NCBI GenBank assembly: GCA_025350885.1
Contig: JANXXA010000421.1
Coordinates: 1 to 12,570, forward strand
Length of the DNA stretch: 12,570 bases
DNA from: Phenylobacterium sp.
GTDB lineage: Bacteria > Pseudomonadota > Alphaproteobacteria > Caulobacterales > Caulobacteraceae
Reading direction: 5' to 3'
Below the pieces are notes generated by a model. It ran no database searches. It was not told where the DNA came from and saw nothing but the letters and a program-made list of their open reading frames with translations. How positions within the stretch are numbered: the first letter of the stretch is position 1; every line of letters starts with the position of its first letter. Shown here piece after piece: positions 7,148-12,570 of this stretch. The translations under genes were made by a program, and so were the position numbers.

Positions 7148-7149
7148 GC

Positions 7150-7659
7150 TCAGGAGGTTGCCGGCGGGTGCAGCCTTGTGTCCAGCGCGAAGGCGTCCTG
7201 CGAGCGCAGGACAGGCTCCACGCCGGCGCGCGCCGGGTCGAAGATCAGGTTCCAGCTGTGCGGCGAGACAGCGCTGGGGATGGCGACCAGGCCGTGGTTG
7301 ACGAGCAAAGCGTCGCCGAACGCCTGTTGGCCGGCGCTGGGAATGCCCGGCCGCAACCAGTTCGGATTGGGAACCTCGTCGGGGCGCACCACGCGAACCG
7401 CGCGGGCATCCTCGAAGTGAAGCGCGGTCAGTACGTGGGCCACGGTGTCGAGCGCCTTGAACCCCTTGTGCACCGCGACCTCAAGGATCGCCGTACTGGG
7501 GTCGAGCGCGCAATAGACCACGCGGCGGCCCTTGGAATTCCAGCGGCCGCCGGCCAGATAGGCGCCCTCACCCCGGTTCCACATCGCCGCGAAGGGGGCG
7601 GCGTCGAGACGCCAGGCGACCAGTTCGTGGCCGCCCAGCGCGGCCGGCAGCGGCGTCAC
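7150..7659 (-). CDS. RES-domain toxin of a type II RES-Xre toxin-antitoxin pair
   Basis: The product is 169 residues, normal for the family. RES toxins degrade NAD+ (established for characterised members) and stop growth. The three name-giving positions can be placed: Arg39 in GGRWNSKGRRVVYCA (an Arg17 in AWRL also matches the early conserved Arg), Glu60 in STAILEVAVHKG and Ser129 in AIPSAVSP, followed by NLIFDP, the usual end motif. It starts with GTG overlapping the antitoxin TGA (GTGA at 7659-7656), so antitoxin is made first and the toxin is coupled to it. The pair looks intact, with no frameshift. Confidence 0.9.
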   Translation of the reverse strand: MTPLPAALGGHELVAWRLDAAPFAAMWNRGEGAYLAGGRWNSKGRRVVYCALDPSTAILEVAVHKGFKALDTVAHVLTALHFEDARAVRVVRPDEVPNPNWLRPGIPSAGQQAFGDALLVNHGLVAIPSAVSPHSWNLIFDPARAGVEPVLRSQDAFALDTRLHPPATS

Positions 7660-8171
7660 GTATAGACGCCGTACTCGACCCGTTGCAGGAAGTCTTCCAC
7701 CAGCCGCACGCCGGCGGGCGTGGTCAGAAGGTCGATGGGCCGGCGCTGTTCAAGGCCGATCGCCGGCTGCTCGAACCAACGCTCGGCGTCCTGCTGCGAC
7801 CCGAAGATCGTGGTCGCGCGCGCCAGGATTTCGGCGAACTTCCAGGTCCGCCCGCTCTGTTCGGCGTTGAGCGGCTTGGCCGAGGCTTCCTTGCGCCGTT
7901 GATAGGTGCGCACGCTCATGCCAGTGGCTTTTTCGATCGAGGCGTCGTCGCGCAGCACCGATAGATTTTCGATCAGGAAGGACAACGCCTCGGCCGGAAG
8001 TCCGTCGGCGATCAGTTCATGGGCGTCCAGCGGCCCCAGCAGCACCCGGTGCAGCACGCGCCAGCCCCCCAGCAGCTCCACGGCGCCCTGATAGCCCCCG
8101 CCCGAGGGGCCGGCCTCTTCGGTGACTCCGCCGGGATAGGGCATGGTCACGTCGGGATAGGTCGTCGTCAC
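7656..8171 (-). CDS. Xre/ParS-type antitoxin (MbcA/ParS family) partner of the RES toxin
   Basis: The product is 171 residues. Middle residues hold a helix-turn-helix-like segment (SIEKATGMSVRTYQRRKEAS), and the C-terminal part (WKFAEILARATTIFGSQQDA, ERWFEQPAIGLEQRRPIDLL, EDFLQRVEYGVYT) is the DUF2384-type toxin-binding domain typical of RES partners. The N-terminal 30 residues are Gly/Pro-rich and probably disordered. The start is GTG at 8171: GGAG lies 7 nt upstream, whereas the internal ATG at 8144 has no ribosome site. It should block the toxin active site and repress its own promoter; two matched palindromic repeats lie 20-52 nt upstream. Confidence 0.88.
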   Translation of the reverse strand: MTTTYPDVTMPYPGGVTEEAGPSGGGYQGAVELLGGWRVLHRVLLGPLDAHELIADGLPAEALSFLIENLSVLRDDASIEKATGMSVRTYQRRKEASAKPLNAEQSGRTWKFAEILARATTIFGSQQDAERWFEQPAIGLEQRRPIDLLTTPAGVRLVEDFLQRVEYGVYT

Positions 8172-8190
8172 GCCGCTGCTCCGTTGCCAA

Positions 8191-8223
8191 GACAGATGTC
8201 GCCATTTTCATGACACATGTCGC
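8191..8223 (-). promoter_or_regulatory. Paired operator-like repeats upstream of the antitoxin gene
   Basis: GACAGATGTCGC (8191-8202) and GACACATGTCGC (8212-8223) differ at one base. Each core, GACA-N2-TGTC, is an inverted repeat, and the two start 21 bp apart, two helical turns, so bound dimers would sit on the same face of the DNA. They lie directly before the antitoxin ribosome site. This is the expected layout of an autoregulatory site for a helix-turn-helix antitoxin; binding is inferred. Confidence 0.6.
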
Positions 8224-8274
8224 AACCCGCCGCAAGACCCCTGCGCTCCGCGGCCTCCCCAACGCGATGGGCGC

Positions 8275-8340
8275 GATCTTCTCGTCGCGGTCCTGGGAGC
8301 CGGCGCCGGTGATCAGCACGGAAGTCGGGAAGGGGCCTTT
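8275..8340 (-). pseudogene. Fragment of an alpha/beta hydrolase gene
   Basis: On the minus strand, 8337-8281 translates to GPFPTSVLITGAGSQDRDE. This closely resembles the GPFPAVVLITGSGPQDRDE-type segment I recall from bacterial alpha/beta-fold hydrolases (first strand and oxyanion-loop region). No hydrolase sequence is recognisable on either side: about 12 codons upstream is the stop of the lipoprotein gene, and downstream the match is lost before the antitoxin promoter. About 22 codons of a family normally 300 or more residues long remain. The resemblance is from memory and needs a search. Confidence 0.45.
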
Positions 8341-8373
8341 GCAATTGGCAGAGTCAGAAACGCCGTGCGGCGA

Positions 8374-9000
8374 TCAAAACCAGGCGAGGAGTTCCGAGCG
8401 ATTTTCGTCCGGAACAAATGATGGCACGTCATCGAGGTCAAAGCGCTGCTGCTTCCCGCGAACCGGGCAATGCAGATTGGAAAGCTCGTTTGGACCCTGC
8501 ATCACCACCAGGCCCGACCACTGTTTCCCGGGGGCTGTGGTCAAGGTGCCGCCGACGGCGGAATAGACGATGTAGTCGTAGCCGTTGTTGGAGAACCGCA
8601 GGCTGATCTGCTCACCGCCGCGACCGGGACCGCGCAAGGTTCCAAGATGCGCCGCCCCGTCTGACCCGCTGCTGTGAATCTGAAGCGCCCCCGCGCCCGG
8701 TCCGCCAAACCGGTAGGTTACAGCGGTCGGCGTGGCGCAGATCGCCACGGTCGCCTTCTTCAGCAGGCATGAGTAGATCGTCCGCTCCGACGGCCCGCAA
8801 CTCGCTTCGGCGACGGAGGGAGCCCGGTTCGAGGGCGCCGAATTCCCGACCTTATAGGCCGCGAGGTATTTCGTTGTGGTCGCTTCGCCGAGGACTGACC
8901 CGCCCGCGTGAGGGCGCGTCGGCAGTGGCCCACATCCAGCGACCAACAAGGCAACCCCAAGCCCTGCGGCCGTCACGACATGGTGACAGCCCGGCCTCAT
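8374..9000 (-). CDS. Cysteine-containing lipoprotein, possible immunity protein
   Basis: The product is 208 residues. It begins with a lipoprotein signal (MRPGCHHVVTAAGLGVALLV) with lipobox VAGC and lipidated Cys23. Four further Cys residues (in ASCGPSE, IYSCLLKK, VAICATP and NLHCPVRG) could form two disulfides in the periplasm. The core looks beta-rich (SERTIYSC, ATVAICAT, AVTYRFG, EQISLRFSNNGYDYIVYS, WSGLVVMQG) and resembles uncharacterised bacterial proteins with a C-x-SE-x-T-x-x-SC motif, from memory. Its ATG overlaps the TGA of the GH19 gene (ATGA at 9000-8997), so the two are made together. A periplasm-facing lipoprotein coupled to a wall-degrading enzyme fits an immunity or inhibitor role; this is inference. 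Confidence 0.75.
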   Translation of the reverse strand: MRPGCHHVVTAAGLGVALLVAGCGPLPTRPHAGGSVLGEATTTKYLAAYKVGNSAPSNRAPSVAEASCGPSERTIYSCLLKKATVAICATPTAVTYRFGGPGAGALQIHSSGSDGAAHLGTLRGPGRGGEQISLRFSNNGYDYIVYSAVGGTLTTAPGKQWSGLVVMQGPNELSNLHCPVRGKQQRFDLDDVPSFVPDENRSELLAWF

Positions 9001-9992
9001 TGGATCAGAGCCTTCGTCGCGCGCTGATAGGCCTCCCACCTGCCGTCGGCTTCCAGCCGCTTACGGTTGACCCTTCCGGTCACCTCGTCGAACGCGGCGC
9101 GCTTCAGCCAGGTCGCGCTGAGACGGTTGAGCCCGTTCTGCTCCCAATAGAGCGCCGAAGCGTCGGCGGCGCCCTTTGGCTTCAACAGGGCGTCAGGGTC
9201 GGTTTCGTAGCCCGCGGCCCTGTAATTCGTCCTCCCGGTGAGCTGAATATAGCCACGCCCCCGGAAATCCCAGCCGTCGGTTCCACCCTTGTTCCCGTTC
9301 TTCGCGCCATAGACATAGTTGGCGAGCTTCTTGGGGTCGTTCACATAGGATTTGGCCGACTCGAGCGTGGGGAACAGCGCCCGCCCGAATACCGCCCGTA
9401 TCCGGTCGGCATGGGTGTACCTCAGTCCTTCTTCCAGATGTCGAAGCGCCTGGGATTCCACGGCGATCTGGGCGAGGAACGCCGCGCGCCGGGGATTGGT
9501 GTCGATGCCATGAGCAGCCATCGCGTCGCACAGCGCGTCCACCGCGTCGCTGATATTGACGTCTCGTGCGTTGGGCATGATCGCGCGGAGCTGGGCGGCG
9601 TTCACGCCTGCGGACGTTGCGACCCATGGCGGGGTCATCGCCTGAAGCCGGCCATCGGCGCCGTCAGCGTGTGGCGCCGCCAACGCCAGCCGGCCGTTGC
9701 GGATCGAGGCGGAAATCTCCGCTCGAAGCTCCAGCTCTGACCGCGCGGCGTTCGGCGGACTGACAACGTTCTCACGCTGGCGATCCCAAAAGGCGAACAG
9801 GTCCCCGACCCCCGCTCTGTCCAGCCACAGGGACTCGAAGACCTGGGCACCTTCCAGCCCGGAAAGCTTACCGGCGGCGCGAATCCCCCAGCTGTCACTC
9901 GGCGCGAGGACAAAGCGCTTGCCGCCGGAGCGCAGTTCAACGCTGTCGAAACCCTGCCGAGCCTGCATGACCTTGTGATCCGTCCCGTCCAT
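8997..9992 (-). CDS. GH19-family lysozyme/chitinase-like hydrolase
   Basis: The product is 331 residues from this start. About residues 140-331 form a glycoside hydrolase family 19 domain: AFLAQIAVESQALRHLEEGL gives the catalytic Glu179 and the second acid at Glu187 or 188 with the normal spacing, followed by NYVYGAKNGNKGG and GWDFRGRGYIQLTGRTNY (240-257), the family's substrate-cleft signature. Bacterial members often cut peptidoglycan or chitin. The usual HES is VES here. The first 140 residues (GFDSVELRSGGKRFVLAPSD, GLEGAQVFESLW) belong to no family I recognise. There is no signal peptide, so release would need a non-Sec route such as a contact-dependent system or lysis. The start is uncertain: ATGs at 10034, 9992 and 9968 all lack a good ribosome site. 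Confidence 0.82.
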   Translation of the reverse strand: MDGTDHKVMQARQGFDSVELRSGGKRFVLAPSDSWGIRAAGKLSGLEGAQVFESLWLDRAGVGDLFAFWDRQRENVVSPPNAARSELELRAEISASIRNGRLALAAPHADGADGRLQAMTPPWVATSAGVNAAQLRAIMPNARDVNISDAVDALCDAMAAHGIDTNPRRAAFLAQIAVESQALRHLEEGLRYTHADRIRAVFGRALFPTLESAKSYVNDPKKLANYVYGAKNGNKGGTDGWDFRGRGYIQLTGRTNYRAAGYETDPDALLKPKGAADASALYWEQNGLNRLSATWLKRAAFDEVTGRVNRKRLEADGRWEAYQRATKALIQ

Positions 9993-10066
9993 TCCACGCC
10001 GGCGTCCGCGCGGGCGAGCTCTACATAGAGGCATCCGGCGTTTGCGCCGTCCAGCCCCGCCTCCCC

Positions 10067-11317
10067 TCAGCCCTGCGGGAAGCTGAGGTTTGGTTGCGCG
10101 GTCCAGGGGTCGACGGCGGTTCGCGGGCTGGCGGTAACCAGATGATGGGCCAGGGTGGCGCGGCCGATACCGTTCACCTCGTAGAGCGCCTCGAAGTTCG
10201 CGCCCGCGCCCACCCGCGCCAAGGCCTTCAAAGCCCGCGGGCTGGCCATCGCCTCGGCGGCCTGCTGCAGGCCGGCGTCACGGGCGCCGGCGATCACCAC
10301 GATGCGGTTGCCGCCCGGCCCGCTGAAGGCGCTGACATAGCCAAAGTCGCGGCGCGCGCGGTCGCCCTGGCTGGGGCCGCCTTCCTGGCTGACGTAGGTG
10401 CGATGGGTCCTGGCGTCGATCAACTGGTCCCAGGTATCGCCAACCTGGAACCGCGAACCGGCGAACACCGGCTGGCGCAGCACGCCCAGGCCACTGAGGT
10501 AGCCCAGGTAGACGATGTTGTCGCGCTTCAGCATCTCCGGCGTCAGGTCCGAGGCCAGCATCACGCGCAGGCGTTCCGGCTTGCCGCGCGCCAGCACCGG
10601 CACCAGGCTGCGCAAGGCGAAGGCCGCGCCCACCGGCAGGTAGAAGAGGTCGAGATCGCGATAGCGGCCCGACGCCCGAGGGCTGTCCATCAGCCAGGCG
10701 TCGAGATCCTCACGACTGTTGATCGAATATTGGCGGATCAGCCGATCGACGCCGACCGCGGGGTCGATCTCTCCAAAGATATAGTAGTCGCCGAGCACCA
10801 GCAGCGTCGTCGCGGGCGACCGGGCCAACTGCGTCCAGGGCGCCTGGGCTCGCGCCTGCCGCAGCCCCCGGTCGAGGTCATGGGTCATCCAGAAGACGCC
10901 CCAGGCGGCCAGATTCAGGGCGGTCAGCGCCGCGACACCCGTCCACCAGAGCCGCCGCGATGGCGCGGTCGGGGCTGGGGCCATGGACGGCGTCGGCTCG
11001 GCGATCATCCGGTATTCGCCTCGCGGGATCGACAGGCGGACCGGTTCGTCCGCGCCGGGCCCGGCGTAGAACTCGTCGAGCTTGCGGCGCAGCCGGTGAA
11101 CGGCGACGCGCACCGAGGCGTCCCTCGCGCCGTCGAAGTCGCCACCCCGGCCGAACACCGCGGCGGCGACCTCGAATTCCTTCGGTCGGGCGCCAGCCTG
11201 GGCGCGCTCGGCCAGGTAGTCGAACAGCCGGTTCAGCCCCTCCGACCGGCCAAGCGCGCGCCGCGCGCGCAGGCGCGCCGCGAGTTCGGCGATCCGGTCA
11301 TTCGGGTCGGGCGCCAA
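10067..11317 (-). CDS. Membrane-anchored winged-helix regulator (ToxR/CadC architecture)
   Basis: The product is 416 residues. Residues about 10-105 form a PhoB/ToxR-type winged helix: LNRLFDYLAERAQAGARPKE, then the recognition segment DASVRVAVHRLRRKLDEFY and the wing hairpin VRLSIPRGEYRMI. A proline-rich linker leads to one membrane helix (about 121-143, LWWTGVAALTALNLAAWGVF). The remaining 270 residues lie outside the cytoplasm (TTLLVLGDYYIFGEID, DNIVYLGYLSGLGVL, GPGGNRIVVIAGARDAG) and are probably the sensor; I do not know their ligand. The start is TTG at 11317, with AGAAGG 9 nt upstream and no other suitable start before residue 100. It diverges from the cytochrome/CopC genes, suggesting it controls them and itself. 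Confidence 0.82.
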   Translation of the reverse strand: MAPDPNDRIAELAARLRARRALGRSEGLNRLFDYLAERAQAGARPKEFEVAAAVFGRGGDFDGARDASVRVAVHRLRRKLDEFYAGPGADEPVRLSIPRGEYRMIAEPTPSMAPAPTAPSRRLWWTGVAALTALNLAAWGVFWMTHDLDRGLRQARAQAPWTQLARSPATTLLVLGDYYIFGEIDPAVGVDRLIRQYSINSREDLDAWLMDSPRASGRYRDLDLFYLPVGAAFALRSLVPVLARGKPERLRVMLASDLTPEMLKRDNIVYLGYLSGLGVLRQPVFAGSRFQVGDTWDQLIDARTHRTYVSQEGGPSQGDRARRDFGYVSAFSGPGGNRIVVIAGARDAGLQQAAEAMASPRALKALARVGAGANFEALYEVNGIGRATLAHHLVTASPRTAVDPWTAQPNLSFPQG

Positions 11318-11322
11318 ATATC

Positions 11323-11380
11323 GTAACCTTCTGTAACCTCTGTGAGACCGTAATTAACCGGACACCGGCCGGCTTTGCAA
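11323..11380 (-). promoter_or_regulatory. Phased TAACC repeats and promoter candidate between divergent genes
   Basis: On the plus strand GTAACCT occurs at 11323-11329 and 11333-11339 (10-bp period), and TAACC again at 11355-11359, 21 bp further, so all three lie on one face of the helix. Tandem repeats of this spacing are typical sites for OmpR/ToxR-type winged helices. For the regulator a promoter candidate is TTGCAA (11380-11375), 17 nt, TTAATT (11357-11352); the third repeat overlaps its -10 and the other two lie in the leader, a geometry suiting autorepression. Confidence 0.5.
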
Positions 11381-11420
11381 AGTATGACTGCGAACCGTTT
11401 GAACGCCGGGAGAGCGAACC

Positions 11421-11978
11421 TTGCAACGCCTGATCATTCTTGCCGCCAGCGCAGCTCTGCTCGCCGCCTGTTCGCCGTCAAAACCCGCGCCCCCGGTCGT
11501 TGTCGCCAAGTTCAACACCGACGCCTTGCCGATGCCGGAATTCATGGGCCACGTGGTCGATCCGGCGTCCTTCGCCTACTGGAAGGGCTCAGGCACGGAG
11601 GAGACCGCCAAGGGAACCCGGGAACTCGCGCCGACCAACGCCGAGGGCTGGGAGGCGATGGAGACCGCCGCCGCCGTCTTGATCGAGGCCGGCAACGCCC
11701 TGCAGCTCCCGGGCCGGGCGCGGGCTCCGGAAGCCGACTGGAACCGGCTCGCCCAAGCGCTTTCCGCCGAGGCCATACTGGCCAAGGAAGCGGCCGGGAA
11801 ACACGACAAGCAGGGCGTCTATGTCGAGGGCGCCAAGCTCTACCAGGTCTGCACCGCCTGCCACAAAGAGTACGTCATCGACCCGGGCATCAAGGCCAAT
11901 GGCCCGGCCAAGGGCGACCCGTTGCCGGACTGGCCGTCCGACGTCGCGGCCAAGCAGAAGTCCTACCAGGCCAAGTAG
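11421..11978 (+). CDS. Lipoprotein cytochrome c with C-terminal CXXCH
   Basis: The product is 185 residues. The signal MQRLIILAASAALLAAC ends in a lipobox with lipidated Cys17, so the protein is membrane-tethered in the periplasm. A single haem-binding motif CTACH (Cys144, Cys147, His148) lies near the C-terminus, after mainly helical sequence, the layout of class II (cytochrome c'-like) proteins rather than class I, where the motif is N-terminal. The sequence around it (GAKLYQVCTACHKEYV, then DPLPDWP) fits. A role in electron transfer or gas/redox sensing is possible. The start is TTG at 11421 with GGGAG 8 nt upstream; no in-frame ATG precedes it. CopC follows after 109 nt on the same strand. 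Confidence 0.85.
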   Translation: MQRLIILAASAALLAACSPSKPAPPVVVAKFNTDALPMPEFMGHVVDPASFAYWKGSGTEETAKGTRELAPTNAEGWEAMETAAAVLIEAGNALQLPGRARAPEADWNRLAQALSAEAILAKEAAGKHDKQGVYVEGAKLYQVCTACHKEYVIDPGIKANGPAKGDPLPDWPSDVAAKQKSYQAK

Positions 11979-12087
11979 GGCCGAAGGCTCCGCGAAGCCA
12001 TCGCCTGGAACCGCGATCCGCCCGACCGGCCATAACCGCGACGTTTTCAGCGCGTCAGGCTGCGGGCAGGTCCTCAAGGAGCGCCCG

Positions 12088-12444
12088 ATGCGCAAAGCCC
12101 TCATTCTTACCGCCGCTGTTTCGCTTGTCGCCGTCCAGGCGGAAGCCCACGCCCGACTGCTCACCGCCACGCCCAGGGCGGGATCGACCGTCGCTGCGCC
12201 GGCGGCCCTGCGCCTGCGCTTCAGCGAGGCGATAGTCGTGGGCGCATCGCGCGTCGCGCTCGCCGGTCCCGGCGGCGCGCCGGTGGCAACGGGCCGGGTC
12301 GCGTTGGGATCCAAGGACAAACGCCTGGTGGTTGTGCCGATCACCGCCAGACTGGCGCCCGGCGTCTACAGGGTGACCTGGAAGATGCACACCCCCGACG
12401 ACCACAATACCGACGGCGCCTTCGCCTTCACTGTGAAACGCTAG
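12088..12444 (+). CDS. copC: CopC-like periplasmic copper-binding protein
   Basis: The product is 118 residues. The signal peptide (MRKALILTAAVSLVAVQAEA) is cut just before His21, so the mature protein starts with His, the copper ligand of CopC. Asp104 and His106 in HTPDDHNTDGAFAF are mature residues 84 and 86, matching the Asp/His partners of the CopC Cu(II) site. ARLLTATPRAGS and ALRLRFSEAI are the family's opening beta strands. It binds Cu(II) in the periplasm, usually with a CopD membrane partner, which is not in the window. AAGGAG lies 6 nt before the ATG. It is probably co-transcribed with the cytochrome gene. The symbol is by family; function here is inferred. Confidence 0.88.
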   Translation: MRKALILTAAVSLVAVQAEAHARLLTATPRAGSTVAAPAALRLRFSEAIVVGASRVALAGPGGAPVATGRVALGSKDKRLVVVPITARLAPGVYRVTWKMHTPDDHNTDGAFAFTVKR

Positions 12445-12494
12445 CGCGTTCGGCGGCCGAGTTGACGCAGACCGCCTCCCCCTTTCGCTCGTCC

Positions 12495-12516
12495 TTCCCG
12501 GCCCCCGTGCCGGGAA
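12495..12516. repeat. REP-like palindrome downstream of copC
   Basis: TTCCCGGC (12495-12502) and GCCGGGAA (12509-12516) form a perfect 8-bp stem with a 6-nt loop, followed by CCCATAAACGCGG. This resembles the short CCCGGC...GCCGGGAACCCA palindromes that I recall as scattered between genes in Caulobacterales. It lies 50 nt after the copC stop and could also act as a 3'-end hairpin, though no T-tract follows. Nothing else is recognised in 12445-12570. Confidence 0.5.
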
Positions 12517-12570
12517 CCCATAAACGCGGGCGATGCACATCAAGGCTCGGCGGCGCCTTAAGTCTCCCCT

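Noticed and set aside
8017..8319. Minus-strand 100-codon frame beginning in the hydrolase fragment and running into the antitoxin gene
   Set aside because: Only the first part resembles a hydrolase; the rest overlaps the antitoxin in another frame, so it is not a gene.
8769..9740. 323-codon plus-strand open frame opposite the lipoprotein and GH19 genes
   Set aside because: It crosses the ATGA junction of two supported genes and shows no domain.
10094..11326. 410-codon plus-strand open frame opposite the winged-helix regulator
   Set aside because: Antisense shadow; the minus frame has a winged helix, membrane segment and ribosome site.
11589..12344. 251-codon minus-strand open frame opposite the cytochrome and copC genes
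   Set aside because: Shadow of two plus-strand genes with a haem motif and copper ligands.

Overview
The window is GC-rich chromosomal DNA with an alphaproteobacterial character, most likely Caulobacterales (Caulobacter/Phenylobacterium-like). This rests on codon use, a DUF6356-type small protein, a CsgG/HfaB-like exported protein, GANTC (CcrM-type) sites and a REP-like palindrome near the right end. The genus is an inference from gene content, not from a marker gene. No rRNA, tRNA, CRISPR, transposase or complete mobile element was seen.

Layout, left to right. (1) 1-1169, minus strand: the 5' end of an exported protein, preceded by a secreted, extremely low-complexity Asn/Ser/Thr/Asp/Arg repeat protein. 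(2) 1170-1643: an unusually AT-rich stretch without a convincing gene. (3) 1644-1892, plus: a DUF6356-type small membrane protein, converging with a 4-nt gap on (4) 1897-4032, minus: an exported M13 (neprilysin/PepO-type) zinc metallopeptidase. (5) 4132-5097, minus: a CsgG-like exported protein with a C-terminal SH3-like domain. (6) 5187-8171, minus: a tightly packed four-gene unit of Xre/ParS-type antitoxin, RES-domain toxin, exported YtcJ-like amidohydrolase and a 94-residue unknown. Its junctions are a GTGA overlap, a 2-nt gap and a TGATG overlap, and paired operator-like repeats lie upstream. (7) 8172-8373: an intergenic region holding those repeats and what looks like a fragment of an alpha/beta hydrolase gene. 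(8) 8374-9992, minus: a GH19 lysozyme/chitinase-like protein without a signal peptide, coupled by an ATGA overlap to a cysteine-containing lipoprotein, an arrangement like an effector-immunity pair. (9) 10067-11317, minus: a membrane-anchored winged-helix regulator of ToxR/CadC architecture, diverging from (10) 11421-12444, plus: a lipoprotein cytochrome c (CXXCH near the C-terminus) and a CopC-like periplasmic copper protein. Both divergent genes appear to start with TTG, and the region between them carries helically phased TAACC repeats. (11) 12445-12570: no gene, but a perfect 8-bp-stem REP-like palindrome.

How the parts may work together: the divergent regulator and the cytochrome/CopC genes look like a sensory-response cassette, possibly for copper or redox, with regulator repeats placed for autoregulation. 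The RES-Xre module is a standard NAD-depleting toxin-antitoxin pair, unusual in being translationally chained to an exported amidohydrolase. The repeat protein at the left, with a CsgG-like protein 3 kb away, raises the possibility of a surface fibre, but nothing here proves the two are linked.
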